NCBI RefSeq assembly: GCF_000699445.3
Contig: NC_067198.1
Location: 26,981,536-27,045,535 of the forward strand
Source of the DNA: Schistosoma haematobium
Taxonomy: Eukaryota; Platyhelminthes; Trematoda; Strigeidida; Schistosomatidae
Direction: 5' to 3'
Length of the DNA stretch: 64,000 nt
Numbering within the stretch: the stretch's first letter is position 1; the number at the start of each line of letters is the position of its first letter. Positions 44,989 to 60,800 of the stretch are shown here, piece after piece. Below the pieces are notes generated by a model. It had not been told where the DNA came from. It did no database searches and saw only the letters and a list, made by a program, of their open reading frames with translations. A program made the position numbers and the translations under genes.

Positions 44989-47900
44989 CTAAAGAATTAA
45001 AATCGAAAATACAAATATTCATGAATGATGCGCCAAACAGAATAGGATTACTTGTAAAATTGCCAAAATTAAATAGTTACAGGCGTAAAGACTTCTTAAT
45101 GAAACTTTCAAAAGCGAACGGATAAAATTTTGGTTATACTAAGGTCAGGAGTGAGAAATTAAGTCAAAGCTGAAAACATATATATCATACACCTTTAGCT
45201 ATCGCCTACTCGAATGAGCTGTTTAATATGATGGAGTGGTGGTTTAGTGGTTAAGACGTTCGACTTTCAGTTGTTAAGCTCAAGGTCCGAAACCCCTTCA
45301 TCTAATCCAGTTTCAGTACCCACGTGGCATTATTAACCTTCACACTTACAGAGTGGCTCGTACCCAAGTGCCTAGCGAATGCAAGTCAATTAAATCGAAC
45401 AAAACCAGAAAACCTATCTGGAGCATAAGATGATAACAACCAACCCTTTAGAGAAAACCAGGATATCTTGAAACTGTGGTTTGATTATTAATTGGATTAA
45501 ACACTTAGTAGTTTCACCATTTTGCCTCCAATCATTGGGCTGTAAGTTTAAATTACATTAAAGCTCTGCTTATGGTAGCTGGTTAATATTATTAACCTTA
45601 TTAGACAAAAAACATGGCTTAAAGTCAATTACATAAAAATGTAATTTGGTACCTATTTGCGCAAATTAATGATGGATTGCTCTTCAAACAACTGGAAGGA
45701 TCATATTTAAAAGGGAAGCTATATGTACAAGAATTATCCTTCCACCTGGACAAAAACTGTTACCACCAAATTGTAATACAAGCCTGAACTGAGAAGGCAT
45801 TTTTAACCAGTGATTGTTTACCACAAAAGATACCATATTAACGCTATTCCGTATTTATTTAAACCATTGACATATCTATATATTCGGCTTTATAAACGTA
45901 ATAGTGTATTCTTTATCTTGAACAAAATTTGAGGTATCCTAAACTGTGAACTACTAATGTTAGTTGTTTTTAATATATCGAAGTGCGATTGTCAAGACAC
46001 TGCAGTATTACAATACGTGTTAATCGATAGTTATCATCGACACAGCAGCAAACAGCAAGAATAAAATGACATGTAAATGATCATGAAAACATACGGTTTA
46101 TGCCGAATATCAAAATTTTACAACCACGATTTAATAATCCTCAGTACCATCAAGTTATGTAAGCAAATCGCTTTCGATATGGTCTGAAATATTGTGCATT
46201 CATTCCATAGAGAAACTAATAATATAGGCAAAATTTTAACAATAAAGTAGGTGTAGTACATACCACCACAAAATTTACAACAAACTAGAGCATATATATG
46301 TATATCACCCTACCTGAATCACACGACTGATCCATCCGAATTAATGAAATTTGTGTTTCTGCAGATGTCGATTCTGTTGACGATGAGGAAGACGATGACG
46401 ACGAAGATAATACAGACGGTGGTAGTAATAATGGCATCATATCCTTAGGATATTCTGAATCCGTATTCAATCCCTTAAGATGAGATTCATGATTACTACA
46501 ATTTGGATGATTATGGTTCAATCCCAGACAAACAATATCTGTAAAATCGAAGGAATGAAATATATTAGCGAAATGATTCGATGTAGTGAAAAATTTATTT
46601 TATGTAACTCAGCAAGAAGAGAAGTCCTCAACTCAGCTACTTCTTTTGTTCAATATTAACTGACTTGTTAAGTGGTTATTAATAGACATAACCTTTAACA
46701 TTCATTGAGGTGTCATTAGTAGTCAAACTTCATAAGTTAATATTCCCAGAAAACTACACTGAATACATTAACCTAAATGATATCAGAGGCTCTGATCGTG
46801 AAAATTAAACCTTGAATAATAACAAAATTACAAAAATACTCCAGAGATAATTGGTTTTAGTTACATATCAGACATTTCACTAGATGTCCAATGAATTCAC
46901 TTATTATATTATACTAAATAAAAAGATAAACAAAACCCATTATTACTTTATGATTTGTGTAATCTTCATTTAACAAAATGTCTTGTGTACGCAATCCCAA
47001 TTAAAAATTACAGTTATTCCTACTTAGAACAAATATGACCCAATAATAAAGTGTTAGGAAATAATCAAACGAAGCAATTAGAATCTCTACTTATGATACA
47101 TATAATTGCGTAGTCAAGCACATTTCAATACACTTAGTTTCAAGTATATACTAAAACTATTACACACCTACTTGTAAAACGAGATGACAGAAAAAAATCA
47201 CTAAGAGAAAATAAAACTAATGACAAGGAACGCGGAGAAAAACAATAGTTGAGTTAAACAGAACAAGAATAAAAGTCCATATCTATTGAGAAAAATGGGG
47301 AGATACATATAAACTATTGTGATGTATTTTTTTACACTCAGTTAAATCTTATATACGTTTAAATCAATCAGCAAAACAGATCTATAATTATCCTTTAAAA
47401 AATTTAAGTTTATACCTAGACATCACACTGAATAGTAAGGTTTTCTAAATTATAAATAGAGTGTACATGAAATATGTATAATTGTAATGCAAAACTATTA
47501 ATCAAAATAAAGTGATTACAAGTAATAAGTGATAGTAACTTTATTGTGTAATTAAGAGAACGGTAAACTAATCTATACTGAATTAACTTGGAGAATAAGA
47601 CGAATTCTCACATTGTGTAACATGAGTAGATACATATTACGAACTCTGTAAGGTTACAGTCTAAATTACAAATAAATTTCAGAAGTGATACTTGTCGCAA
47701 ATTGATATCAGTTTGGGTATTAGCGAGAACCGGGAAGGTTTCAATACCCGTCTTGTCTTAAAATAAGACTCCCTAGGTATACACACCAATGACTCTATCG
47801 AGGATAGAAACCAGGACCTTGTAGTCTCCCAGTGAGTGTGATACTTTTAGGTTAGTGGGATGGGAAACCAAGTGGTTTACCTTTATAACTTCGGATAATC

Positions 47901-50900
47901 GTATATGTATTGATGACAAACTTCGAAATGAGTCTCCGAGGTTCTATTCGAAAGTTGTAGGCTATGGAGACTGAGACAGTCATTACCGACAGGATTACAT
48001 AATTGTCATTCTATATCGCGAAATGATTGGGGCTATTTACGTAAACCACTGTATTTTAACTCAGTGGTCTAAGACTAAGGAGATCAGTGCAAGACCTAAA
48101 GGTCCTCATTTCTAGCCCTGATGGATTCATTGTTGCAAACTTCTAAGGAGACCTAAAGGACGACGAAGTCGCTGTCGATTGTCCCCTCGTTTATAATGGT
48201 AAACCAATTGATGTAAGTTCGTTATGAAATTGTTTTACATACCAAAGTAATTTTCATAAAACTAAATCAAACTACAAGTGTAAAAGGGGTGGTTAAGTTG
48301 TCGGAATCAAAAAGAAGAACGACTCATATAAAGGAAGCATACCTAGGACAAATGCATTTCAGCAACGCAAAAGTACTTACTCTATTAACGTAATTAAAAT
48401 TCTGTAACCAAATACAAATTCATGATCTAAATTTTGACTTACGGACTGTTTACACTGGAATAGGCAAAGGAAGCTTCGAACTTATTAAACAACTCTCGTA
48501 TACATAGACTTATGAATAATCACTCCAAATTGAAGACAGTAGCACAACCGATAACATTGTTAATGACTTCAAAAGACAACGTACGGACACAAAAAGAGTC
48601 CAAATTACTTTAGATAGTAACATTAAATATTGAGCTCTTTCAATTAGATCATAGTTGGACAAACTTCCAGAGCTTGAAATTATCAGGAAAGCTCAATTAA
48701 CCAATCAGTAACCATATATTACAATACAAAAAATACGTTATGTATGTTGTATTCGTAACAGATTCATCTCAGTTGGTGTATCATTTAAAACCACAGAGCA
48801 CTGAATAATTGTTTTGTTATGGTATGGAGCATTTCGCCAGTTTGTATCTACCATGTCGTAAGGAACAGAAACCAGAGCCAGGAGTCCCAAAAGTAAACAT
48901 CAAACAACTAGAACCAATCGATATGGATCCTAAACGAAGATCGATTTTGGACGACGAAACCACCAAATGGAAACCTCTTCTACAAAAGCACTTCAACTAA
49001 CGTCTTCTGTTATTAATCATTAAAATGAGAAATTCACTAACAAATCTGAATGATTATTATCATTAGAAAAACTACAGGTAATTAATTCGCTAGTGTAAAA
49101 ATGCAAACAACTCTGTTAGCTTTCATTATTAATTCACTGATGCTTGAAAATTAAAACAATTATTGAAAAAGACACTCCGAAAGCAGTCAGATTACATCAC
49201 GGTTACACTAAAATAAAAGGTTGATCATTATTTGGCTTTTTAACATAAAAGCTGTAATACGTACAGGAAAAATTAGTTGACATTGATTCTATTAAACTAT
49301 ATATAGAGTATAAACGATATGTATGGAATCATTATGATATAGAAATAACTTTGTGTTCTTTAGAACTGGTTGTTGTGTTCTGTTATTACGTGAATGAAAA
49401 GAGCTAACAACAGAAAAAACTGACTCATACTCTCTGTACTTTTTCACCGAAGCAAAATGATAAATTATATATATATAAGGGTGGGCTTGGTCTAACCAGC
49501 AAATCTACACATCTACAACAAACAAGCATACTTAGAAAAAGCGGAACAAATGACAACTGAAAACAGCACCATGAATGACACATATGAATAAACTGGCGCC
49601 AACAACGAGAAAAAAACGAAAGTAGACAACGCTTAAAGAGTATAAAATCTTATCTTTAATTCATCAAATTATATAAAGGTCAATAACACGAAGCTAATGA
49701 TCATAACAGTAATGTACAATATATAAATATAAACAAAAACAACAGTGAAAAAAGCTCCCACCCTCCTTGCTGTCCACACACCCACACACAGCATACATTA
49801 ATACGCAATCATAGATACAAAGAAGCAGATAAAATGAACTCCTTTTAGTAAAAGTGAGATGAGAAACAGTAAGACTATTATACTTAGTTATGGTAGTAGT
49901 GGTACTATAATTCTCCGAAGCCACTAATACTTAACTACATTTATCTTTATCCTATTTATATAGAACTATTATCTTTTTTGTACCAATTATTGTGTAAGAC
50001 AATAACGAGTATTAGAAAAACAAAGGGAATTCAGTAAAGCATACAGAAAATACCATAATGAAAAGTTCACATTATTCCTTCCTATAACAGAATCGGTAAT
50101 AAGCAGATGAGAAAGAAAAAGAAATCCAGTCTAATATGTATTATATAAAATCATGCACAAATACATGGGTAAACACTACACTGACGAGTTCAAAATATTA
50201 AAAAAATGGTATATAAACATATTCGCCTGGTGAACATCATCATGCATCTGTTCACATTAAAACAAATGAATGAAAGTCAAATCCGAAAATTATGATGTAT
50301 ATATATATATATATACCGAACTGTTTGAAGAAGATAAAATTATGTATGTATATAAATTTTTGGTAGTAATGAAGTTATATACGGGAAAAATATATGTTAT
50401 GAGAAATCTTCAGTAATAATTAATAAAAATATATCTATCCACAGTAATGATGTATACCGACAAATGAAATGTTCAGATAACAATTTACGAAAATAAAACT
50501 ACGTAGTGTCAAACGTTATCAAAGGTCAAAATAGTCAGCAAATGAACAAGAATGTATTTATAATAAATATTAATTATTTAAATAGGTTAGTTTCATAACG
50601 AACCGATATTGGCTGAAGAACAACTACCGACAATTATGGAGCAATGAATAACTGTTCTCTTAATATCACTTATCCCTCAGAAACATGAGTCCGTATCTCC
50701 AAAATGGATCACTTTTAGTTTTGCAGCCAAAACCGAATTAACTCACAAGTTAACACAATCACTTTAGCATACATTATGCAGAGCAAGATAAAACAGAGAA
50801 AGAGGGTGAATTCAATACCATCTAAAAAATAAATTGCATTGAATATGACGGATACCATACACTGGATGAAGTAGATTCTCCCTCCAATAACGTAAACATG

Positions 50901-53900
50901 AATATAAACTAATTGTAAAATGATATAACATGTCATCGCTTATATCAAAGGATGAAGATAACCGCGGACATGGATATAATTAGAAAAAAGTCAAAATTCT
51001 GGGAACATGGTATTCACGTCAATTTGCAATCAAGAGGTAATATTGACAAACTTTATTAACCAATCTTTAGGGTAAAGGTTACACAGTCACCTGTTCATGA
51101 GCCAATCAAACCAGGATATCAACAGAAAAAGAGAAAAATGAGACCAGTAATAATTGTGAAGACATATAATGAAAGACTAAGTCACCAGAACAAGCTAATT
51201 TAACACTTGTGAAATAATTAAATAGTTTATATGTACTTGAAGTAAACAGTGATTCTGTTTGGGACAGTGATGAGAGCTTTCCAATTACATTTCTAAGCTC
51301 AGTGAGTAAAACGTGATTAATACCACCCAACTTTAGTATGAATTTATTTCTTTTAAATTATTCGTACACAGCTAGAAAGCTTTTCAACTGTACTAACAAT
51401 CACATGCTATAGGTGGGCCTGAGTCATTTGTTATTTAAGTTTCAAAGCATCTTTTCTTGTTTCATGAACTATTTTACTGTTTACTTAGGTAAATAGCTTC
51501 CTGTCGCCATACTGTTTCAAAATTGTTACAGTTAATACTAATGAACTTAATGACGAAATTATACACTTGAACAACTGATTTTTAATTTGATAGTTTAAAG
51601 AACACTGTCTAAAAAGAAGCATGATGCTCGATGCTCAATTTTAACATCAATTCATTAAAAGAAATGTAAGGAGAATGAAAAACCCATGTATTATTTAATT
51701 TTGTTAGTGAAAGAAAGATTCTCCTATGACAATTACGTACGCTTTACCATAAATTTAAAATTTTCTAAAAATTGTTACTGTACAATATCAGATAAGCTAT
51801 GAAATAATCATGATGACATTCAAACTACATACGATAACAATAAAACAAACAGGACAAAGATTGGATTTGTTTACTTTTGTGCATTTGCAGAATTTGAAAA
51901 GGATTAATGTAAAAATAAGGAGTAGTAATACTACTGAATGAACAATTTAAAACTGTACCCATATATATCCATATACTGAGAAAAGATTAGTAAAAAAGTA
52001 ATCATCGAATTCATATTCACACAGAGAGAATTAAAAAAGCGACTTTAATTTTTTTTTGTTTTCATTTTTATTTCAATCGAACCCTTTGCCTGTTAGTGTT
52101 AGCTTAGTCATTTGTCCCTCATAAAACATTCTTCGTATCTACGTACCACCTAGAAAATAGTAATGTTTAAATTATTAAATATGAAAGTTCTTCAATTACA
52201 ACATGTCCAATTATAACTGGGATACCTGACCACATTGTCTCCCTAACTCTATCTACTTTATAATATTTTACTAGTGTCGCCTTTTGCTATCTTTCCTTCA
52301 TCATACTTAAAACACGAAAAAACTGCGACGCAATCATAGTAGAGAAAGTAAATGGAACAGAACGAAACATTGACAGCGGTATCCCTGTTTTATTTTTCTA
52401 AGTATTAACTAAAATCTATCCAGTCTTTCAAAACTTTTTTCGAAATGCTTTTTACCAGTAAAACCAACTCCAAACGATAATAATAATAATAATAATAATA
52501 ATACGAATAATATCAACTACGACATAAGCAATTATATATATATATAATATGCGAGCAATTAACAAACTAGTAATCATACAGTGATAGTTATATAACAGAT
52601 AAATGATGCAATGACATTTGTGGTCATGGTTGTCGTTAGTGTCGTCGTCGTGGTAAATGAGTAAGTGAGTGATGGATTAAAATCTAGACATTAAAAATCA
52701 GAAAAAATATATTTACTTTATATAATTCGCGCTGGTTCACTCTCTAACCCTATGAGTTTCTTAGTAAAATTTCAGTATGCCTAAATATATAAATAAAGTG
52801 AATTATCAAAGCTTATTTCACTTATGTGGGGAAATTACATAAATGATAAGCACAGGACGCCCTGACTGTAAAACTTGGCTCCAAGTTACACCCCATACAT
52901 ATAAATATATATAAATACATAAAGTGGCGCCGAAAGCTTTTACAGTTTGGCGCCATTCACTATCTAGTTTTGCCCTCACAAGTAATGACACCTGGCACCA
53001 AATGGGTGCCATTTAATGGCGACAGAAAATGAGACAAAAGATTTTTGGTTGGCTGGGTATATGTATGTGAGTGAGTCTGTTTGTGTAAAGTGGGGCGGGG
53101 GAGAGAATAAGTGGTAATGTTGACAAAAAATAAATATATGGAACAGCAACAAAATACTTAAAAATCCACATTAATATTAGCACAATAAATTTTACATTAT
53201 ATATATACATATATATGATAGTTTTAAAAAAAGCAGTGAGAAAATTTCTGTTATATTATAAACAACACATAATTTGACATTGAAATTTATGTAACATACT
53301 TAATACGATATATGCCTGTCCGCATGTGCAACTATATATGTATGTATACATATATGTCACAAAAATTTTGACATTATTTCAAGTCAATTTTTAAATAGTT
53401 ATAATACAGTACACCCATGAATTCGAGTGTTTACTGTATATTTAAAGTAATTTTAAATATCCCACATTATTGCTCCATACATACACACAGGTAAAAACAA
53501 ACATAAAGTAATAAACGATATGTTGGGCTCTTGGTTTGAATACTGTGAGAAATCCAAACAGTAAACTTCATATGTTCGGTTTATACTTGAATATGAATTA
53601 TTTTTCTATTTAAAAGAAGTAACTTTTTGCAAAATTTGTATTTGCAGAGAATTGTCTCATGTGTGTGTTTGTGTACTTATTTATCCAACTACTTATCCAA
53701 ATAACTTATTCCCATATATATATATATGGAGAGAGAGAGAGAGAGGGAGAGAGTAATTACGAGACAAGCAATCTTTCACAAACCTTAAAAATGCAAACTT
53801 AATGACAGGCACTTAACAAACACAAATAATTTACTTGTTACTAGTACTACCACTGCTACTACTAGAGTAATTATAAATATTATAACTAAATTCAATTGTG

Positions 53901-56900
53901 TGGAAACAATGAAAAAGATAGCAAAGGATAATCTCAACAGTGTAAGTAGTAAAATCTGAAACACCAGCAAATTAAAATGATGAGCGACAATCACAAGCCA
54001 ATCGGATTGGAATATTATGATTTCACAGAGATCAAATACTATGGGTTTAAATCTGAGGAAAACTACAGATGAGTAGTGAGAAAAGAAAAAAAAACTAAAA
54101 CATTTGGCCAGTATTAGTTAGTTTTTAATAGTAATCTAATTAATATGGAGCACCAACGAAAATCACTCGCTTGTGTCACAAAGGTGGCTTAACTAATCAA
54201 AAGTGAAACAGTCAGTCAGTAACAACGTAGAACTTCGTACGTACGTACATCAGTTCGAGTTGCCATACCACATTAACACAGAGATACAATTGTCGATTCA
54301 AATCCCGTAGTGGTAGAGGTAGTCAAAATATAATCAGAAATCGGGAAGATTAGGGTTTGGAGATGTTATTTAAAGAGTGTAATACAGTGAAATAAATTTG
54401 GAAAGAGAAAAAAGAGACAAGGAGGAATCAGGAGATTAAAATTTGGGCGAACACAAAGAATGGATGCACCTGCGCCATTGCAAACGATTTTGAGTCATGT
54501 CATTCAGGGTCTCTAACCATCGGTTGTTATCATCTCGCGGTCCCCAACCAGGTAGTCTACACCTACCAAAATGACTCAATCCACTTGTCAGTGACTTCAT
54601 GGACTTGTGCCATGTTTTGGTCTGGCCGCCCCTAGCTTTCTTCCAACCTACTCCTATACCACTGAACATCACAAGTCGAGGCAGTCGGTGGTTGGGCATA
54701 CGTAACACGTGTCCCAGTCATCTCAACTGATGAAGTAGTGAAACTTCATCAGTTGAGATGGCTGGGACATGTTTTGATGTTTTAAGATCCTAAAAGTTAA
54801 CAACTAGCTGGGAATAAAAAAACTTTAAATATACGTGGTCAACAAGTTCATCAATATTGCTATCAATCGTATAATTAAGAAATGACGAAAACTAATTCCA
54901 GTCAGTTAGTCGGGTACAACGTAGGACCAGGCATACATAAGCATAAGTTGCCACACCTCATTAGCACAGCAAGATGAACACTGGATTCATAGAAGTAGTT
55001 AAGTCAATGGTGGTAATATATATAAAAAAGATTGTGTATAATGATATAATACAAGGAAGAATTAGAAATAAAGGTATAAATTAATTTTAATCTCACTGTT
55101 TAATGGAAGACAAACAGTGTATACACCTAAACCATTGTGATCGATTCGGAGCCATATCACCAATAGTCTCCAACCATTGGTTACGTTAGCCGCGCGGACC
55201 CCAACCACGTAGTCTGCATCTACCGACATGGCTCAGACTCGAAGTTAATGACTTTATGAACTGATCCCACGTTTTTGTTTGTTCGCCCCTAACCTTCTTC
55301 CAACCATCCGCAACACCGTTTAGCATTGCACGTCGTGGTAATCAATGTTCAAGCATACGCAACACGTGGCTCAACCATCTCAGTCAGTGAAGACTCACAA
55401 CCTCATCAACTGATTTACCATTATTCCCTAATACTCTGAGTATAACCTCATTACCACTTACCCAGTGATCCCAGAAGGTGCGAGCAATATTTCTACGACA
55501 TCTGTAATCAAATACTAGTAACTTACGAGTATTCTCTACCCTTAATGACCACGTTTTGCAGCTGTAAAGTAGAGCAGGACGAACTGTCTTACAGTATACC
55601 CATCCTTTAACTGACAGGATATCTCGCCTTCGCCATAGGTGACATAAGTTCGAAAAAGCCAAACGAGCTTTCCGTGCTGAGATTTCGTCAGACACCAACC
55701 CATTAGTGCTGAACGGACTTACAGGATAAGTGAAGTTGTCGACACGTTCAACTACTTCACTCTCTAGTTCAGATGTTGAGGTTGTCCAGTCCCAAAGCAA
55801 GCATTTGCGTTTAGAGGGGTAGAAACGCATCCTAATCATCCTGGCATTGTTGCTTAGTGATACCAAAAGACTCTGCATTTTATCAGTGTCTTCATCAAAC
55901 GGGACTACGCCATCTGCGTATTCTATTATCAATCAACAACTTACATTTTGAAAAAGAGGAATGCAAAAAGAATATGTTGGCATTGCTAACTGAACTGTTC
56001 ACAAGACTGTGTTTTGCCATTGCATATAATCAGATTTCCCACATACTTCAACTCGACAAAGGAAATCTTTAAATAACAAATCATTCAGTCGTTGAAAATC
56101 CGAACGAACAAAATCATGAACAAACACTAATGCTTGTAAGAAAATCTAATGAACATATAGATTCAAGGTTATTCCTACTTTATGTTGTTTACTTTTTAAA
56201 ACCTAAAATTTATATAATACACTGAGATAATTGTAAACACAAATTAGTACGACAATTGATTAGTTAAGCTACTAGGTGTTTATGTTCATTATTCGAACAA
56301 AATATTTACATTTACGCATTTGTTTTGTTCTGTCTACGATTAAATTTTGAAACAAGTGTCAAAATGAAGACAATAAGACGTTAAACTTTCAACACAAAAG
56401 ATTTATTATGAATAATTTGTCAAAAGTGAACAATCATAGAAAAAGGGACTGTGAAATGGAATGGCCAACATTTGCGTAACAGTCAAATGTTCAGGATTTC
56501 ATAGTACGAATAAAATTGAGAGAAATAAAATCAACAAAACAGTTAGATAATAATAATAATAACAATTTAACACTGATGAGTTCACATGAAACAGGACACA
56601 AAATAAATAAACAAGGAAATTAAAAAATACTAATAAACCAAGGTATCTAAGAGAAAGACAACAAACAGATGCATCTTTATTACTTTGATTAACATTGAAT
56701 CATGAACCGAAATTCGGAAGATTTAGTCATTGGTACCCGCTGGCTAAATCAGTCTATGAACTCAACTTTTACCCATTAGACAACTGATGAACTAAACCCC
56801 ACTTCACTTATCTCAGTTGAGTGATTGAATAGTGGTAAAGTTAGTTTTTAAACACTAAGAGTATAGATCAAAACTGAGTACATCAATCTATAATTGGATG

Positions 56901-57750
56901 GTAAAAGTCAATAAAACATCCTAATGATGAAATAAAATAAATTACAATGGTGAAATTCATTTAGATTGTATTAACTGTAAGGCATTTCCTGATACACAAT
57001 CAATAGTTATTTTACGCTAAAGCTAATAATAAGAGCAAAACAAAAAATATATATTTGAGGCTGAAATATTTTAGTGAATGTTTATTTTGAAAATAGAGTA
57101 ACAAGTTTGAAACTTTCTGTTAACAAAATCATTTTTATCGGCCTTAAAGTCAGCATACGGTTGCATATGCATCAATATTTTCTTCCGACATAAGTATAAT
57201 AACACAAATTATCAACATTCATGTGTACAGACGATTCATGATCATTTTATTTGTATAGAAAAGTTTCAAGATATGCTCCACTGCTGTTAAATATCTCTAT
57301 TTATACCATGAACTCAAGGTTATTCATAGATCTCTAGCAAAGTATGGATGGACTAGTTGAATTTGATCTTCTTCCAAGAAATGTAACCGATTAATAAAAT
57401 ATATGTGGAAATTATATTTAAAATAATCTCAGCGATTGAGATAATTGAATAATTCTAACGTTTCGTCCGGCAAACTTGTTTGGACTTCTTCAGGGTAATC
57501 TTAATCGCTGAGATTATTTCAAATATAATTTTCACATATAATGTTTTCTCTATACTCAGCGCCCAATTTTTGTCAAACTATTCGTTCTAATATTGACGAA
57601 TATTCGTATAAATTAATAAAATATACTAGTACTTTTTAAAAATTTATGATCTAAATCCTGAGCTTGTGAAATATGCATTTGTTTCGGGTGTGCCTTTGGT
57701 GCTAGCAAACTTCAGTAGCTGTTAGATGAAGTAACATATTCAACGTGGTG

Positions 57751-57829
<79 letters not shown>

Positions 57830-60800
57830 CTTTATAAGACACAAAATAAAGACTAATTACCTGGATCTGAAGAATATCTTGAGCAGTTATTTTCCTCATT
57901 AATTTTATCTTGAATAAGTACTCGACTCCAGTGATAGGGGTTTAAACAAATTTGTGAGTTTGTATGCTTTTCTGAAAACTGACAAGGTCCAATCCGTCTG
58001 TATGGGATGAAAAAATGAAGTTGAAATTGACTTTCGACGAAATAATTTCGTGTATTATTATGAGACTAAAAGGATAGCAACTTCTACATTACTCAATCGA
58101 TATACTGAGTCATGGACAACCCGAAATGTATATTTTTGAATTAAAATATTTTTACAATCGTTGGGAAGCAACAAGTGAAATTTTACTAGACAGCAAATTG
58201 TAAGATTTTAATGAAACAACATACTGATAGTAACGAATTAAATATAATGCTAACTAAAAAATGGTCAGGTGGCATGGTAGGTTGAATGACAGGATTCAAA
58301 CATACTCGTAGTTTACATAACGAATTGTCCTGTATAATAACTATGAAAACCTGTTTGCGAAGTTACTGAGTCACCTAAGTTTCTTGATTTTTTAAAATGA
58401 AGTAAATTGTCGTTACAATGCTTTTGTTTTAATAATGTTTGGAAAACAAAAAAGCAGTACGTTCATAATGATGTACTTTAGTTGGAAGTTGATATATAAA
58501 CACGGCGAGATTATGCACTGGTTGCAAACAACATACACAAATGTATTAAAACTGGTAAACCTGGTCGTGGAAATTTATGGTTCATGTATAGCCCATTAAA
58601 AATCAATGATATTATACTCAACAAATACCTAGTGATAAAACAATACATTTATTTCATAAATATAACTGTGAAGAAAAAAAATTGGATGAGAAACAGAACC
58701 TGGTATATTATTCAATCGGAACGATGTACAAAATTCTAAACACCACAGTAAGAGAAATCTTAAAATAAGAGTAAGTCATAAAATGAGATTAAGCAACGAG
58801 AAGTAGGTACAAGACACTAACAAGTTGAACATTGAGAGTAAAATAAAAGATATGTCACTTGCACTTGTTTTCAACTGCAATAGTTTGGTTCATTAGACCC
58901 AGGTCTTCACTAACTCAAAGATGCTATACGAATGGTTCGGGCTCGTATAAAAAATTCACATTTATGGTCATGGACTCTAAGCATAAACAAAGAAATTGAT
59001 TTAGACGATATTAGCGAGTTGATGACAAATACATGCTTTGTTGCATGTTACAGTAGATCGTGACAAATTTATGTGTAATTTTCGCTTGAACCAGAACATA
59101 CACTCATATTAAAGCAAAGCTGCAGCTTGGGGGTTTCAAAATTTATCTTTGTTTTAGCTTCAAACGCCTCTCCAAATCCTTTTGTACCTAACCCTTAGAA
59201 AACAGGTTTGCTCCACCCTACACAGTGATCCCGTAACAACGGAACGATGATATTGCCATAGTACTTATTCCTAAAAAATCAAATCATAAGCGTACAGCTG
59301 GACAGATTACAGTGTTGATAAGCTAGAGAATATTTCCCTGGTATGGAAAAAAGTAGTTTTCCGACCAAACGATATCAGAGAAACACTAATAAATCTTTTA
59401 TGCATTAGTATAATTACGCTAGAGAAATCATAAAGGGTTTGGTTTTGTACATCAAAACTTAATTTATTCGCACTCAACTAAAATCATTCACATCAAGATC
59501 ATTAATAACATAGCTAAATTAAACGAGTTGAATATATACGTCTTTAGAATTATGGCAACATAATGAAACATAGTGTATAAATTAAATGATAAAAAACTGC
59601 ATTAGACGCCATCACAGATAGAGAGTTTGGTACTAGTTGTACTAAACATTAATTAAAATTGGTTATGATGTAAACTACTATGGTTTCATTTATTATGCGC
59701 TTTTCCAACTTGTTCTTTTAGTGAACAAACTACAACTTATTCAATAATAAAAGATGTGACTTGATTCACACACACAAGAAGCATACGTGCACATACATGT
59801 ACACCCCCGAAGCAGACACAATCCTATAATGTAAAGAAATTCAGTTAGTTTTCGGATTAGAATGCATTAAGGTCTTTTACAGGCGCCAGCGCTGATATAT
59901 ATATATATACGCATATATAATCCACATGGAATCATTCAAATAGCAAAATGCAAAAACTGAAGTTCGATTTTAATCTAAAACAGCACACAGAAAATTTCGT
60001 TTTATTGCACTACGTCCGAAATAATTACCCGTCTAAGAGGAATATGTTCTTCTTCTACCTCTATTTGATATCAAGCAAATTGTAAATGGTGATAAATGAT
60101 TTGTTTGCGTCGATATTTATACATATAATCCCATAAGTAGATACTAGGTGGGCGACACAATAAATGGTCAGTCTAGAATGGCGGCAAACGGATTTGCAAA
60201 CGCCGCCAGCAAGCGGGAGCCAAACCACAGCGACCTGAGTCGTCATCCATCCTAGTTTTCCCGACGATTTTTGAGCACATTTCTGCACTGTATATACACT
60301 AAGCAGCTGTTGAAACAATAATTAGTTTAATATTTAAGCGAAGTAGCTTTCAAGAATTTTTCTATGATCAGTCAATATTTGCTCTGATAAATTAATAACC
60401 ATTTCATATATTCTGGTAATTTTTTCAACAACGAAAAACTAAATAAAGCTAGGAAATATATATATGTATATATACAAACATCTCTGAAGATATAAATGTA
60501 TGTGAATCAGCGATAATCAAAAGGTGGATTAGTCCAAATATTTACTTGTAGTGATAATAAGACTGATAACGGTGGAATTAGAATAGTAAATTTAACTAAT
60601 GTAGTAACTGGTTTGTTAAAATACTGGTTCACCTAATTGGATACAAGCAACTAATTTGAATCTGTAAACAAGGTTTGTCCACTCGCTTTAGCAATATGTG
60701 CCATTGTATAAGGACCACCAAAAGTAGCCGGTTGCCCGAAATGAAGGTAAGAAATTTCAAATCTACAACCAGGCTGTCGAAATGTAATAACTAATCGAGG

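Larger units (their letters stand above)
49005..54200 (-). other. I-SMAD intron 2, central part
   Basis: About 5 kb of AT-rich intronic DNA with simple repeats but no exon or recognised transposon. Frames on the - strand (49694-49924, 50715-50936, 51106-51330, 53013-53210) have no SMAD-like or other motif. Confidence 0.45.

Noticed and set aside
45020..45022. ATG at 45022 as the I-SMAD start codon
   Set aside because: A phase-matched acceptor at 44989-44990 lies downstream, and upstream exons supply MH1 and linker, so the ATG is intronic.
44937..45125. + strand 62-codon frame
   Set aside because: Antisense to the I-SMAD terminal exon and its upstream intron; no motif.
57702..57899. 65-codon - strand frame with an Ile-Tyr repeat
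   Set aside because: The repeat is a translation of the (AT)n tract; the real exon in this stretch uses another frame.
60061..60318. - strand Cys/Val-rich frame as an extra SMAD MH1 exon
   Set aside because: No MH1 landmark and no place for it, given that the flanking exons already join in phase.
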